Assembly (NCBI GenBank): GCA_910587825.1
Contig: CAJUNJ010000001.1
Location: forward strand, 154,406 to 218,405
Source: an uncultured Christensenellaceae bacterium
GTDB lineage: Bacteria > Bacillota > Clostridia > Christensenellales > Borkfalkiaceae
DNA: 64,000 bases
Direction of reading: 5' to 3'
In this document: positions 8,140 to 14,396 of the stretch, one piece after another
Position numbering within the stretch: position 1 is the stretch's first letter
Layout: the number at the start of each line of letters is the position of its first letter
Made by a program: the position numbers and the translations under genes
The notes under the pieces: model-generated
The model's input: the letters and a program-made list of their open reading frames with translations, nothing else
Told to the model about the DNA's origin: nothing
Database searches by the model: none

Positions 8140-8617
8140 TGCCCCCTCCGTGCATAGTTTTCTTTATGGAATTGATTTTTTTGTTAAGTCTGTCCGCTTC
8201 CGTAAATTTCTTTTCGCGAAGGGCGTTTTCAAGCTGTTCCTGCAAACTGTTAAGCTGTCTGTGAAGACCGAACTCGTCGTTGTTGTTGCCCTTTTTGCCG
8301 ACGTGTTCGGCTTTGCCCTGTATTCTTAAAAGCGTCGGGATAAGTTCGTCCTTGAACACGTCGTAGCAGCTTGTACAGCCGAACAGACCCGTTCGTTCAA
8401 AATCTTCATAAGTCGTACGGCAGACCGGGCAAGCCTTTTTGCGTGCGGTATGCGTGCCGAACAGACCCGCCCATATATCGTTGTTTATTTTATTGTTTAA
8501 CTCTCCGTACAGATATGCATAGCACGACGGGCATAAATGGGCTTCGAACTTTTTCCCGTTTACCATTTCAACGTAATTTACGGTTGCGGCGTTCTTTTTA
8601 CAGTGTTGACAGAGCAT
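8132..8617 (-). CDS. mcsA: McsA-type activator of McsB (zinc fingers plus UVR motif)
   Basis: A 161-residue protein with paired CxxC zinc-binding motifs (CQHC, CPSC, then CPVC, CTSC) in its first 95 residues and a C-terminal UVR motif (LNSLQEQLENALREKKFTEA) that contacts ClpC-type ATPases. This is the standard McsA layout. McsA stimulates McsB kinase activity and links it to ClpC. It is the first gene of the operon. Upstream on its strand is a TATAAT-like box and a single GTCAAA half-site, but not the tandem heptamer expected of a full CtsR operator. Confidence 0.92.
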   Translation of the reverse strand: MLCQHCKKNAATVNYVEMVNGKKFEAHLCPSCYAYLYGELNNKINNDIWAGLFGTHTARKKACPVCRTTYEDFERTGLFGCTSCYDVFKDELIPTLLRIQGKAEHVGKKGNNNDEFGLHRQLNSLQEQLENALREKKFTEADRLNKKINSIKKTMHGGGNG

Positions 8618-8738
8618 AAATTTATGTACCTTTTTAAAGTAAATTGCTTTTACAGTTATATTATAATACTTTTTGACTGCCGATAAACATATTTATTAGC
8701 CGCCCGCAAAATTTTTTTATTTTTTTACGCGTGAGTAA

Positions 8739-8767
8739 TTGAATTAATTTTCAAGCTGTGTTATAAT
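8739..8767 (+). promoter_or_regulatory. Promoter of the NifU-like/GGGtGRT operon
   Basis: TTGAAT (8739-8744), 17-bp spacer, TATAAT (8762-8767) with an extended TG motif just before it. The leader of about 50 nt contains a small GC-rich hairpin and a GGAGG site 8 nt before ATG 8823. Confidence 0.85.
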
Positions 8768-8822
8768 CTAATATGTTAAAAAATCAGCGGTTTGAAACCG
8801 CAAAAAATCGGAGGAAAACGTA

Positions 8823-9548
8823 ATGCAATATTCAAAAGACATTGAAAATATGATTTGCGTTGCCAAAGGCGTGTCCGGCAGGTTCGAACACGGCCCCGCC
8901 CCCATTCCCGAAGAAGGTCTGTGGGTAAAGGCAAAGGAAATCAAAGACATCAAGGGTCTTACACACGGCATAGGCTGGTGCGCTCCCCAACAGGGCGCGT
9001 GCAAGCTTACGTTAAACGTAAAGGACGGCGTTATTCAGGAATGCCTTGTCGAGACGATAGGCTGTTCGGGTATGACACACTCCGCCGCTATGGCTGCGGA
9101 AATTCTGCCCCATAAGACCATTCTCGAAGCGCTTAATACCGACCTCGTCTGCGACGCCATTAACACTGCTATGCGCGAACTTTTCTTACAGATAGTTTAC
9201 GGCAGAACGCAGTCGGCGTTCTCGGAAGACGGTCTGCCCGTAGGCGCGGGACTTGAAGATCTGGGCAAGGGCTTACGTTCGCAGGTCGGCACAATGTACG
9301 GCACTGCACTTAAAGGCGTAAGGTATCTCGAAATGGCGGAAGGTTACGTTATTTCGCTTGCACTTGATAAAAACAACGAAGTTTGCGGTTACAAATTCGT
9401 ATCGCTCGGCAAAATGACCGATTTCATAAAGAAAGGTTTAACACCCAACGAAGCTTACGAAAAGTCGGTCGGCACCTACGGCAGATACACCAAGGAACAG
9501 GGAGCCGTAAAACATATCGACCCGAGAACCGATAAGGAGGTTGACTAA
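8823..9548 (+). CDS. NifU-like iron-sulfur scaffold-type protein
   Basis: A 241-residue protein with cysteines in a NifU/IscU-like arrangement: GIGWCAPQQGAC, ETIGCSGMTHSAAMAAEIL (resembling the GCGAAIASSSM segment of NifU) and LNTDLVCDAI. IscU/NifU proteins assemble Fe-S clusters on three such Cys. This version is longer, with a C-terminal extension (120-241) I cannot assign. It is paired with the GGGtGRT-family gene, whose ribosome binding site overlaps its 3' end, so the two products probably act together. Dedicated function unknown. Confidence 0.75.
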   Translation: MQYSKDIENMICVAKGVSGRFEHGPAPIPEEGLWVKAKEIKDIKGLTHGIGWCAPQQGACKLTLNVKDGVIQECLVETIGCSGMTHSAAMAAEILPHKTILEALNTDLVCDAINTAMRELFLQIVYGRTQSAFSEDGLPVGAGLEDLGKGLRSQVGTMYGTALKGVRYLEMAEGYVISLALDKNNEVCGYKFVSLGKMTDFIKKGLTPNEAYEKSVGTYGRYTKEQGAVKHIDPRTDKEVD

Positions 9549-9549
9549 G

Positions 9550-10551
9550 ATGGCGCTTTTCGAAAGTTATGAAAGAAGAGAAAAGAAAATTTTAGGCGTA
9601 CTTAAAGAGTACGGTATTAAATCGATAGAACAATGCCGTGACATTACCCTTGAAAAGGGTATCGACGTGGATAAAATCGTCCGCGGAACCCAGCCTATCT
9701 GCTTTGAAAACGCGGTATGGGCTTACACCGTGGGTGCGGCAATAGCAATTAAAAAAGGTTGCGTAAAAGCCGCAGACGCAGCAGCCGCAATCGGTATAGG
9801 GCTTCAAAGCTTCTGTATCCCCGGTTCTGTTGCCGAAAACAGAAAAGTCGGCTTGGGACACGGTAATCTCGGCGCAATGCTCCTTTCGGAAGAGACAGAC
9901 TGCTTCTGCTTCCTTGCCGGTCACGAATCGTTCGCCGCGGCAGAAGGCGCAATCAAAATTGCCGAAAACGCAAACAAGGTAAGGGTTAAGCCTTTAAGGG
10001 TTATTCTTAACGGACTCGGCAAAGACGCCGCTTATATCATTTCGAGAATAAACGGCTTCACCTATTGCAGAACCGAATTCGACCCCTACACCGAAAGTGT
10101 CAAAGTCACCGACAGCGTAGCTTTCTCCGACGGCGCGAGAGCCAAGGTTAAGTGCTACGGCGCGGACAACGTACCCGAAGGCGTTGCTATAATGAAGCTT
10201 GAACACGTGTCGGTTTCAATTACGGGCAACTCCACCAACCCCACCCGCTTCCAGCATCCCGTTGCAGGCACATACAAAAAATGGTGCGTTGAGAACGGCG
10301 TGAAATATTTCTCGGTTGCTTCGGGCGGCGGTACGGGCAGAACCCTCCACCCCGACAATATGGCGGCAGGTCCTTCTTCTTACGGTATGACGGATACTAT
10401 GGGTCGTATGCACTCTGACGCTCAGTTTGCGGGTTCATCTTCCGTTCCTGCCCACGTTGAAATGATGGGCTTAATCGGAATGGGCAACAACCCTATGGTC
10501 GGCGCAACGGTCGCCGTTGCGGTTGCTGTACAAGAAGGTATGACGAAGTAA
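9550..10551 (+). CDS. GGGtGRT-family protein
   Basis: A 333-residue protein carrying the family-defining motif in VASGGGTGRTLHPDNMAAG. The family is widespread in anaerobes and has no established biochemical role that I know. The Gly-rich motif suggests binding of a phosphate or cofactor. ATG 9550 is preferred because AAGGAGG (9534-9540) lies 9 nt before it; an earlier TTG overlaps the preceding gene. It forms an operon with the NifU-like gene. The last 70 bp are repeated at 13351-13420, so its 3' end appears to be an integration site. Confidence 0.85.
   Translation: MALFESYERREKKILGVLKEYGIKSIEQCRDITLEKGIDVDKIVRGTQPICFENAVWAYTVGAAIAIKKGCVKAADAAAAIGIGLQSFCIPGSVAENRKVGLGHGNLGAMLLSEETDCFCFLAGHESFAAAEGAIKIAENANKVRVKPLRVILNGLGKDAAYIISRINGFTYCRTEFDPYTESVKVTDSVAFSDGARAKVKCYGADNVPEGVAIMKLEHVSVSITGNSTNPTRFQHPVAGTYKKWCVENGVKYFSVASGGGTGRTLHPDNMAAGPSSYGMTDTMGRMHSDAQFAGSSSVPAHVEMMGLIGMGNNPMVGATVAVAVAVQEGMTK
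10482..10551. repeat. Left 70-bp direct repeat (candidate attachment site)
   Basis: The last 70 bp of the GGGtGRT gene, from GGGCAACAACC to its stop codon. It matches 13351-13420 at 67 of 70 positions. All three differences are third-codon, synonymous changes in a VAVAVA stretch. Confidence 0.9.
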
Positions 10552-10586
10552 TTTATATCACTTATTATCATTTATCGGCATTTTTT

Positions 10587-10694
10587 AAGGCGATTGCAAT
10601 TTTGCAATCGCCTTGTTTGTGTAAACTAAAACCCCGCGATAGTCGCGGGGTTTTAGTTTGCACAAAAAGTCAATCAGCAAAATTGCTGATTGAC
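10587..10694 (+). terminator. Three consecutive perfect hairpins after the GGGtGRT gene
   Basis: Hairpin 1: 10587-10599 with 10602-10614 (13 bp). Hairpin 2: 10623-10639 with 10643-10659 (17 bp, loop TAG), extendable by six pairs across one mismatch. Hairpin 3: 10669-10680 with 10683-10694 (12 bp), followed by a T-rich run. The first or second probably terminates the operon. Three in series is unusual and lies exactly at the left edge of the island. The rest of 10552-10732 holds nothing else. Confidence 0.75.
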
Positions 10695-10732
10695 CTATTT
10701 TTCCGCATCGCTTTAAACAAACATTTTATATT

Positions 10733-10966
10733 TTATTTATCAATAGCTCTAGGGAAATAATCTTGATTTGTCCATTTCACAACATAATTATGCTGAAAAA
10801 ATTCTTCCAACTCATACTTATGCTCAAACCAATCATCATAACCTTCATTACCATTTTCAGACCATATAACAAGATAATAACCACCAGTATCAGCATCTTC
10901 ATAAGCCACTATCCACCAGTTTTTATAGTCCCCTTCAAGTATTATACCTTTTTTATTAAATATCAT
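10733..10966 (-). CDS. Small acidic protein, probable immunity partner of the adjacent toxin tip
   Basis: A 77-residue acidic, Trp/Tyr-rich soluble protein (KNWWIVAYEDADTGGYYLVI, then DDWFEHKYELEEFF). Its AGGAG site overlaps the stop codon of the toxin-tip reading frame, the usual geometry of toxin-immunity pairs in polymorphic toxin loci. I do not recognise the family. The immunity role is inferred from position, size and acidity. It is intact although its toxin partner is cut off by stop codons. Confidence 0.65.
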   Translation of the reverse strand: MIFNKKGIILEGDYKNWWIVAYEDADTGGYYLVIWSENGNEGYDDWFEHKYELEEFFQHNYVVKWTNQDYFPRAIDK

Positions 10967-10975
10967 AGTAGTCTC

Positions 10976-11950
10976 CTAAAGTAATATAATTTGATTATTC
11001 ACAATCCGTTTTCCTACTTGGTCTAATATTTCCAAATGAAAGTGTGACTTATTAGGTTTATGTAAGCCAGCAAGAGAACTATTATCGATTCTAAATAACC
11101 TATCCCCAGACTTAAAAACGCCACTACCTGACTTTCCTATTTCAACATAATTTTCCCCTAAAAACTTTTGTCCAGCTTCTAACGCTTCATCGGGTGTTAA
11201 TGTATATTTACTAGTAATCTTCCCTTTTCCATTTAATGTTTCCTGTATTACAGCATCAACCTTGCAAGTATTATGTACCAACACTTCACTATCAGTTACA
11301 TAATAAGTATGGAAGTCTTCAACTTAAAAGTTGTATGTGGTTTCGGATTTAGAAAGCTTTTCTAACTGAATTTCTTCAATTATAACACAGGTGTTATCGG
11401 AAAGCAACAGGGTAATGCCGACTTTAAGCTCTCTTGCAGGGATAAATTTGTCAAGACTTGCCAGGTAGAACGGGTGTCCGCCCGTACATACTATTTCCTA
11501 GCCATTGACATGGATATGGTACCATTCTTCTGTTTTATTGCGGAAAAGTCTTACAACAGGTTTATACGCCTGTTCGCCTGTTTCCTCGTCATAAGCAAGG
11601 ACTTTTTCCCCGACCTCAACTTCTTCGATGGGTTTTAAGCCGTGTTCTGTTTCTACAAACGTTCCTGCTATGAAACACTCGCCTACCGTACTGCAAGGTT
11701 GTGAGCCTGTTTGCGCACTACCAGCAAGTTTTGCGTTCTTTATACCGCGCACTCCCGCTTTTACTGCATTCACGCCTGAGTTGATAAATATAAATACTCC
11801 GCCCCAGAGAATTGCATCCGCTATTGCGCATTGGGCAGCGCTTCCGCCAGGTTCTCGCCGTTGATTATAGCAACTGCTCTGCATTTCGCCCTATTCAATA
11901 TAGCACTAAAAGCACAGATATTGAGTTCTATTGAGTTTAGATATTAAAGT
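10976..11950 (-). pseudogene. Orphan Rhs C-terminal cassette: HINT domain and toxin tip, broken
   Basis: Read on the minus strand it begins just after the 11951 stop with Rhs-tail sequence (AVAIINGENLAEALPNA). It shifts frame at about 11826-11829 through an extra dinucleotide, then continues IADAILWGGVFIFINSG and a HINT autoprocessing domain (CFIAGTFVETEHGLKPIEEV). A TAG at 11498-11500 interrupts VNG/EIVCTGGHPFYL, and a TAA at 11324-11326 interrupts TTYNF/VEDFHTYYV. The frame then passes LVHN, the standard HINT-toxin junction, into a ~95-residue toxin-like domain ending SHFHLEILDQVG. The last piece (10976-11284) is an open frame of 102 residues. The HxHxE-like end suggests a nuclease, but the family is not identified. 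Confidence 0.8.
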
Positions 11951-12433
11951 TTAACAAATTTTAGGGTTTCCAGTTAAAAGATCTAGGTAAATAATTTTTT
12001 TATTAAAATCTTCCAATATAATAGTAGAATTATCAATCTTACAAGAACAAATAATCTCGTTTAAATCTTTAGACCAAATTTTATTGTACAAATTATCCAA
12101 TAAAAATACATCCAGCTCGCCAATCACTAAAATATATTCATCAGCTAATTTAAATTCGTAAAAAGCTGGTTCTAATAAATATTCTTTTAGCAATTCGCCA
12201 GATAAATTATAAGCAAATACCTTATTCCCTGCGCCAATTATAATATTATTTTTGAACAATTCAATTTGTGGTTCAATGCCGAAAAATGCTATCTGTAACC
12301 CAATATTTAATATTGAATTATTTAGAGTTAATTCGATTTTATAATAACGATTATATGTAGCATAGTCACCTATTTTAAAACTGAATTCTTCAAGCAAAAA
12401 ATCTGTATAATTAATCTCTTTTATTGAAAACAT
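11951..12433 (-). CDS. Hypothetical protein, candidate immunity protein
   Basis: A 160-residue, very AT-rich protein made of repeating hydrophobic strands (NNIIIGAGNKVFAYNLSGEL, then YILVIGELDVFLLDNLYNKI, then STIILEDFNKKIIYLDLLTG) that resemble blades of a WD40/PQQ-like propeller. A GGAGG site lies four bases before ATG 12433. It sits directly after the Rhs core remnant and before the orphan HINT-toxin cassette, where an immunity gene for the lost Rhs tip would be. I do not recognise a named family. Confidence 0.6.
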   Translation of the reverse strand: MFSIKEINYTDFLLEEFSFKIGDYATYNRYYKIELTLNNSILNIGLQIAFFGIEPQIELFKNNIIIGAGNKVFAYNLSGELLKEYLLEPAFYEFKLADEYILVIGELDVFLLDNLYNKIWSKDLNEIICSCKIDNSTIILEDFNKKIIYLDLLTGNPKIC

Positions 12434-12513
12434 TTATCCTCCAAAAAACACCATAGTTAATAATTTTGTTCCTTCCCAAATCGATTGAACTCCCCTAAAA
12501 CCACATGATCCAG

Positions 12514-13095
12514 CTAATAAAGAGTTATCAACACAGCTGTGCCTGATCCGCCCGTATATATCGTCGTGGCTATTGTTATAATGCACGCTATTGCGAACAG
12601 CACTACGCCTATGCCTATTTTTATTCCTATATCCAGATCGTTAAACCATTGCACCGCTGATGCAAACCAGTTCACTACGGCATTCCAAGCTAATTCCCAC
12701 CATGGTTTATTATAATCGGGATCATAGTTCGGATTGACGCTTAGTTCTAACGTTGTAAATATAGAATAAACATTCGGAAGATATGCGAGTATATTATCGC
12801 ACATTATGCCGTTTATGTCAAGACCGAATATTTCAAAAGCGTTGTCGACTATCGTTGATAAATTTACCGCATCTACGTGCAAGCCCACTTCGGGATCGTA
12901 ATAACTGCCGTTGGCATAGTACAGCCCGCTTTCCACGTCATAATACTGTCCCTTCCACCTGAACGGATTGAGATTGCCTATATTATCTTTACCATAAGTC
13001 AGGACCTCACAATTACCCCATGCATCATAGAAATACTGTGCAACTACGTCCCCATTTTTAAGTATTGTAGTCACATCGCCGTACCATAGGTGTGT
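12514..13095 (-). pseudogene. Rhs/YD-repeat core C-terminal fragment
   Basis: The frame reads LWYGDVTTILKNGDVVAQYF, then DAWGNCEVLTYG, NPFRWKGQYYDVESGLYYAN and SYYDPEVGLHVDA: the conserved end of an Rhs core barrel. A hydrophobic segment follows (IKIGIGVVLFAIACIITI). It stops at 12514, but another frame continues for about 28 residues to just before ATG 12433, so a frameshift near the end is likely. Upstream, stop codons appear before 13095 and no more of the core (normally over 1000 residues) is present. It is a 5'-truncated remnant whose toxin tip is missing. Confidence 0.8.
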
Positions 13096-13174
13096 AACAA
13101 ATATTTTTTATGGTTACCATAGGTATGTTTTTCATCAACCATTGGCTTGTTATTCATTCTATTGTAACCATTGG
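13083..13174. repeat. Cluster of four ACCATWGG palindromic motifs
   Basis: ACCATAGG at 13083-13090 and 13116-13123, ACCATTGG at 13138-13145 and 13167-13174. Each has a CCATWGG palindromic core, with start-to-start distances of 33, 22 and 29 bp. The last two share a longer AACCATTGGCTTG block. They lie between the Rhs remnant and the right direct repeat, where recombinase arm-binding sites would be expected. Confidence 0.6.
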
Positions 13175-13190
13175 CTTGAAAGTGTCTCCG

Positions 13191-13212
13191 TGTCAACATT
13201 ATGTCAACATTT
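13191..13212. repeat. 11-bp tandem repeat at the right end of the island
   Basis: TGTCAACATTA is followed directly by TGTCAACATTT. Looser repeats of ACAGATT(A/G)AGAC follow near 13232 and 13316, then the 70-bp repeat at 13351. No coding sequence is recognisable in 13096-13350. Confidence 0.6.
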
Positions 13213-13350
13213 CAGTAAAAAACTGATAAAAACAGATTAAGACAGATTGATACAATTTGAGGTCATTTGTTTACACAAAACTGCTTTTTTGTATGATAAA
13301 ACGGTATATTTTAATACAGATTGAGACGGATAAAATTCGTGATCTTGTTC

Positions 13351-13420
13351 GGGCAACAACCCTATGGTCGGCGCAACGGTTGCAGTTGCCGTTGCTGTAC
13401 AAGAAGGTATGACGAAGTAA
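13351..13420. repeat. Right 70-bp direct repeat (candidate attachment site)
   Basis: A copy of the last 70 bp of the GGGtGRT gene, in the same orientation and ending with the same stop codon, 67 of 70 identical. It is followed at once by a terminator hairpin, which looks like the original 3' flank of the gene. Confidence 0.9.
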
Positions 13421-13448
13421 GCAAGACAGCAAATATATGCTGTCTTGC
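13421..13448 (+). terminator. Terminator behind the duplicated gene end
   Basis: An 11-bp perfect stem (13421-13431 with 13438-13448) and 6-nt loop directly after the duplicated stop codon. Probably the ancestral terminator of the NifU-like/GGGtGRT operon. Nothing else is recognised up to 13606. Confidence 0.75.
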
Positions 13449-13606
13449 TATATCAGGTCTGCACCAAAAATAAATTAAGAGAAGTAGCTGAAACTCATAC
13501 TGCTTACTTCGGTACTCGGAATAAATCGGAGCCTTTTTCGGTCTATTGTATGCGTTGCCACCTAAAAACTATAAGGTTCTTATAAAGGTGCGCCTAAATA
13601 CCAATA

Positions 13607-14074
13607 TTAAACAAACAAATTTACGATGCGTTTATGCTTTTTGACTGCATACAAATACGTCTTGTATGCGCCGCTGTTTTCCCTCTCCTCTACCCAAAAT
13701 AAAATAAAATCGCTTTGGTCTATCATTGCAAGGTTGCGGTAATAGATTGCCGTGTACCAATAGTCAAAATCTTTTGTCGGACACTCCAACGCTTCATACT
13801 CTTTTTTAATAAACCATCGCGGCGGTTTTCCGAGTTGCTTGTCGAGCGCAAAACAGAACACTCTTCTGATGTTTAGTTGCGGACTGTCGTTTCTTTTTTG
13901 GGTTACAAGGTCATAGCACAAATCGTCAAAATCGCTTCTGCCGCCGAACAGAAAAATTCTAACGCCGTCCTCTATCGCCCTGTCGATTTCTATGTTGGTT
14001 CTTGCTATAAGGTCATCGGTTATATCGACGTTGGAATGACCGAAGCACGAACAAGTCTTTTCAACTGTTGCCAT
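13607..14074 (-). CDS. SLOG/DUF1273-like nucleotide-binding-fold protein
   Basis: A 155-residue Rossmann-type protein with the features of the SLOG superfamily: an N-terminal TCSCFGHSNV, corresponding to the FxGHR motif, IFLFGGRSDFDDLCYDLV, corresponding to the GxAxGxD-like ligand loop, and a C-terminal FILFWVEERENSGAYKTY with the Gly-Ala element before an Arg/Lys-rich strand. SLOG proteins bind nucleotide-derived ligands, and some are stress or defence sensors. ATG 14074 is chosen because similarity begins there; an in-frame ATG at 14119 would place a terminator hairpin inside the coding region. It stands alone. Confidence 0.7.
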   Translation of the reverse strand: MATVEKTCSCFGHSNVDITDDLIARTNIEIDRAIEDGVRIFLFGGRSDFDDLCYDLVTQKRNDSPQLNIRRVFCFALDKQLGKPPRWFIKKEYEALECPTKDFDYWYTAIYYRNLAMIDQSDFILFWVEERENSGAYKTYLYAVKKHKRIVNLFV

Positions 14075-14107
14075 AAAAAAAGATGCCGCCCCCGAAGGAA
14101 CGGCACC
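14075..14107 (-). promoter_or_regulatory. Terminator/attenuator abutting the SLOG start codon
   Basis: On the minus strand a 9-bp stem (14105-14097 with 14092-14084) closes a UUCG tetraloop and is followed by UCUUUUUUU, whose last U touches AUG 14074. This is a complete intrinsic-terminator design. The only purine-rich sequence that could act as ribosome binding site (GGGGGCGG) is inside the 3' stem arm, so the hairpin may control both transcription and translation. The 14120-14396 gap further upstream shows no other clear signal. Confidence 0.7.
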
Positions 14108-14396
14108 GTAGCATACCATTCCTTTGAATGCGACTCCAATTTACCTATCTCTATGGCATAAACCGGTAGACAATATGGCGGAAACGGTATAACTACCAAT
14201 ACTACACCATATTGTCAAAATAAAAGAATATAATACTACCTTTCGAAAATAGAGTTAGATATTCTTAAATCGAAGTCGCATTGCTATTATAACACCTTTT
14301 TTAAATAATATCAAGAATTATCGGCATCAAAATAAAATAATATTCCACCTGAATAACAGGCGGAATATTATTGCATTACCGTTACGGAATTACTGT

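Larger units (their letters stand above)
10552..13350. mobile_element. AT-rich Rhs-toxin island inserted at the GGGtGRT gene
   Basis: The 2.8 kb between the 70-bp direct repeats is distinctly AT-rich and contains only minus-strand Rhs/HINT toxin-tail and immunity-type genes. At the right end are four ACCATWGG motifs and an 11-bp tandem repeat. The arrangement fits an integrative element that regenerates the 3' end of its target gene. No integrase is present inside, so the element is either a deleted remnant or was mobilised in trans. A local duplication followed by gene replacement is an alternative. Confidence 0.6.

Noticed and set aside
8618..8740. CtsR operator upstream of mcsA
   Set aside because: Only one GTCAAA-like half-site is visible. 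The tandem heptamers of a true operator are absent.
13449..13606. Weak plus-strand coding-like stretch after the duplicated gene end
   Set aside because: A short frame exists but has no start, no ribosome binding site and no recognisable motif.
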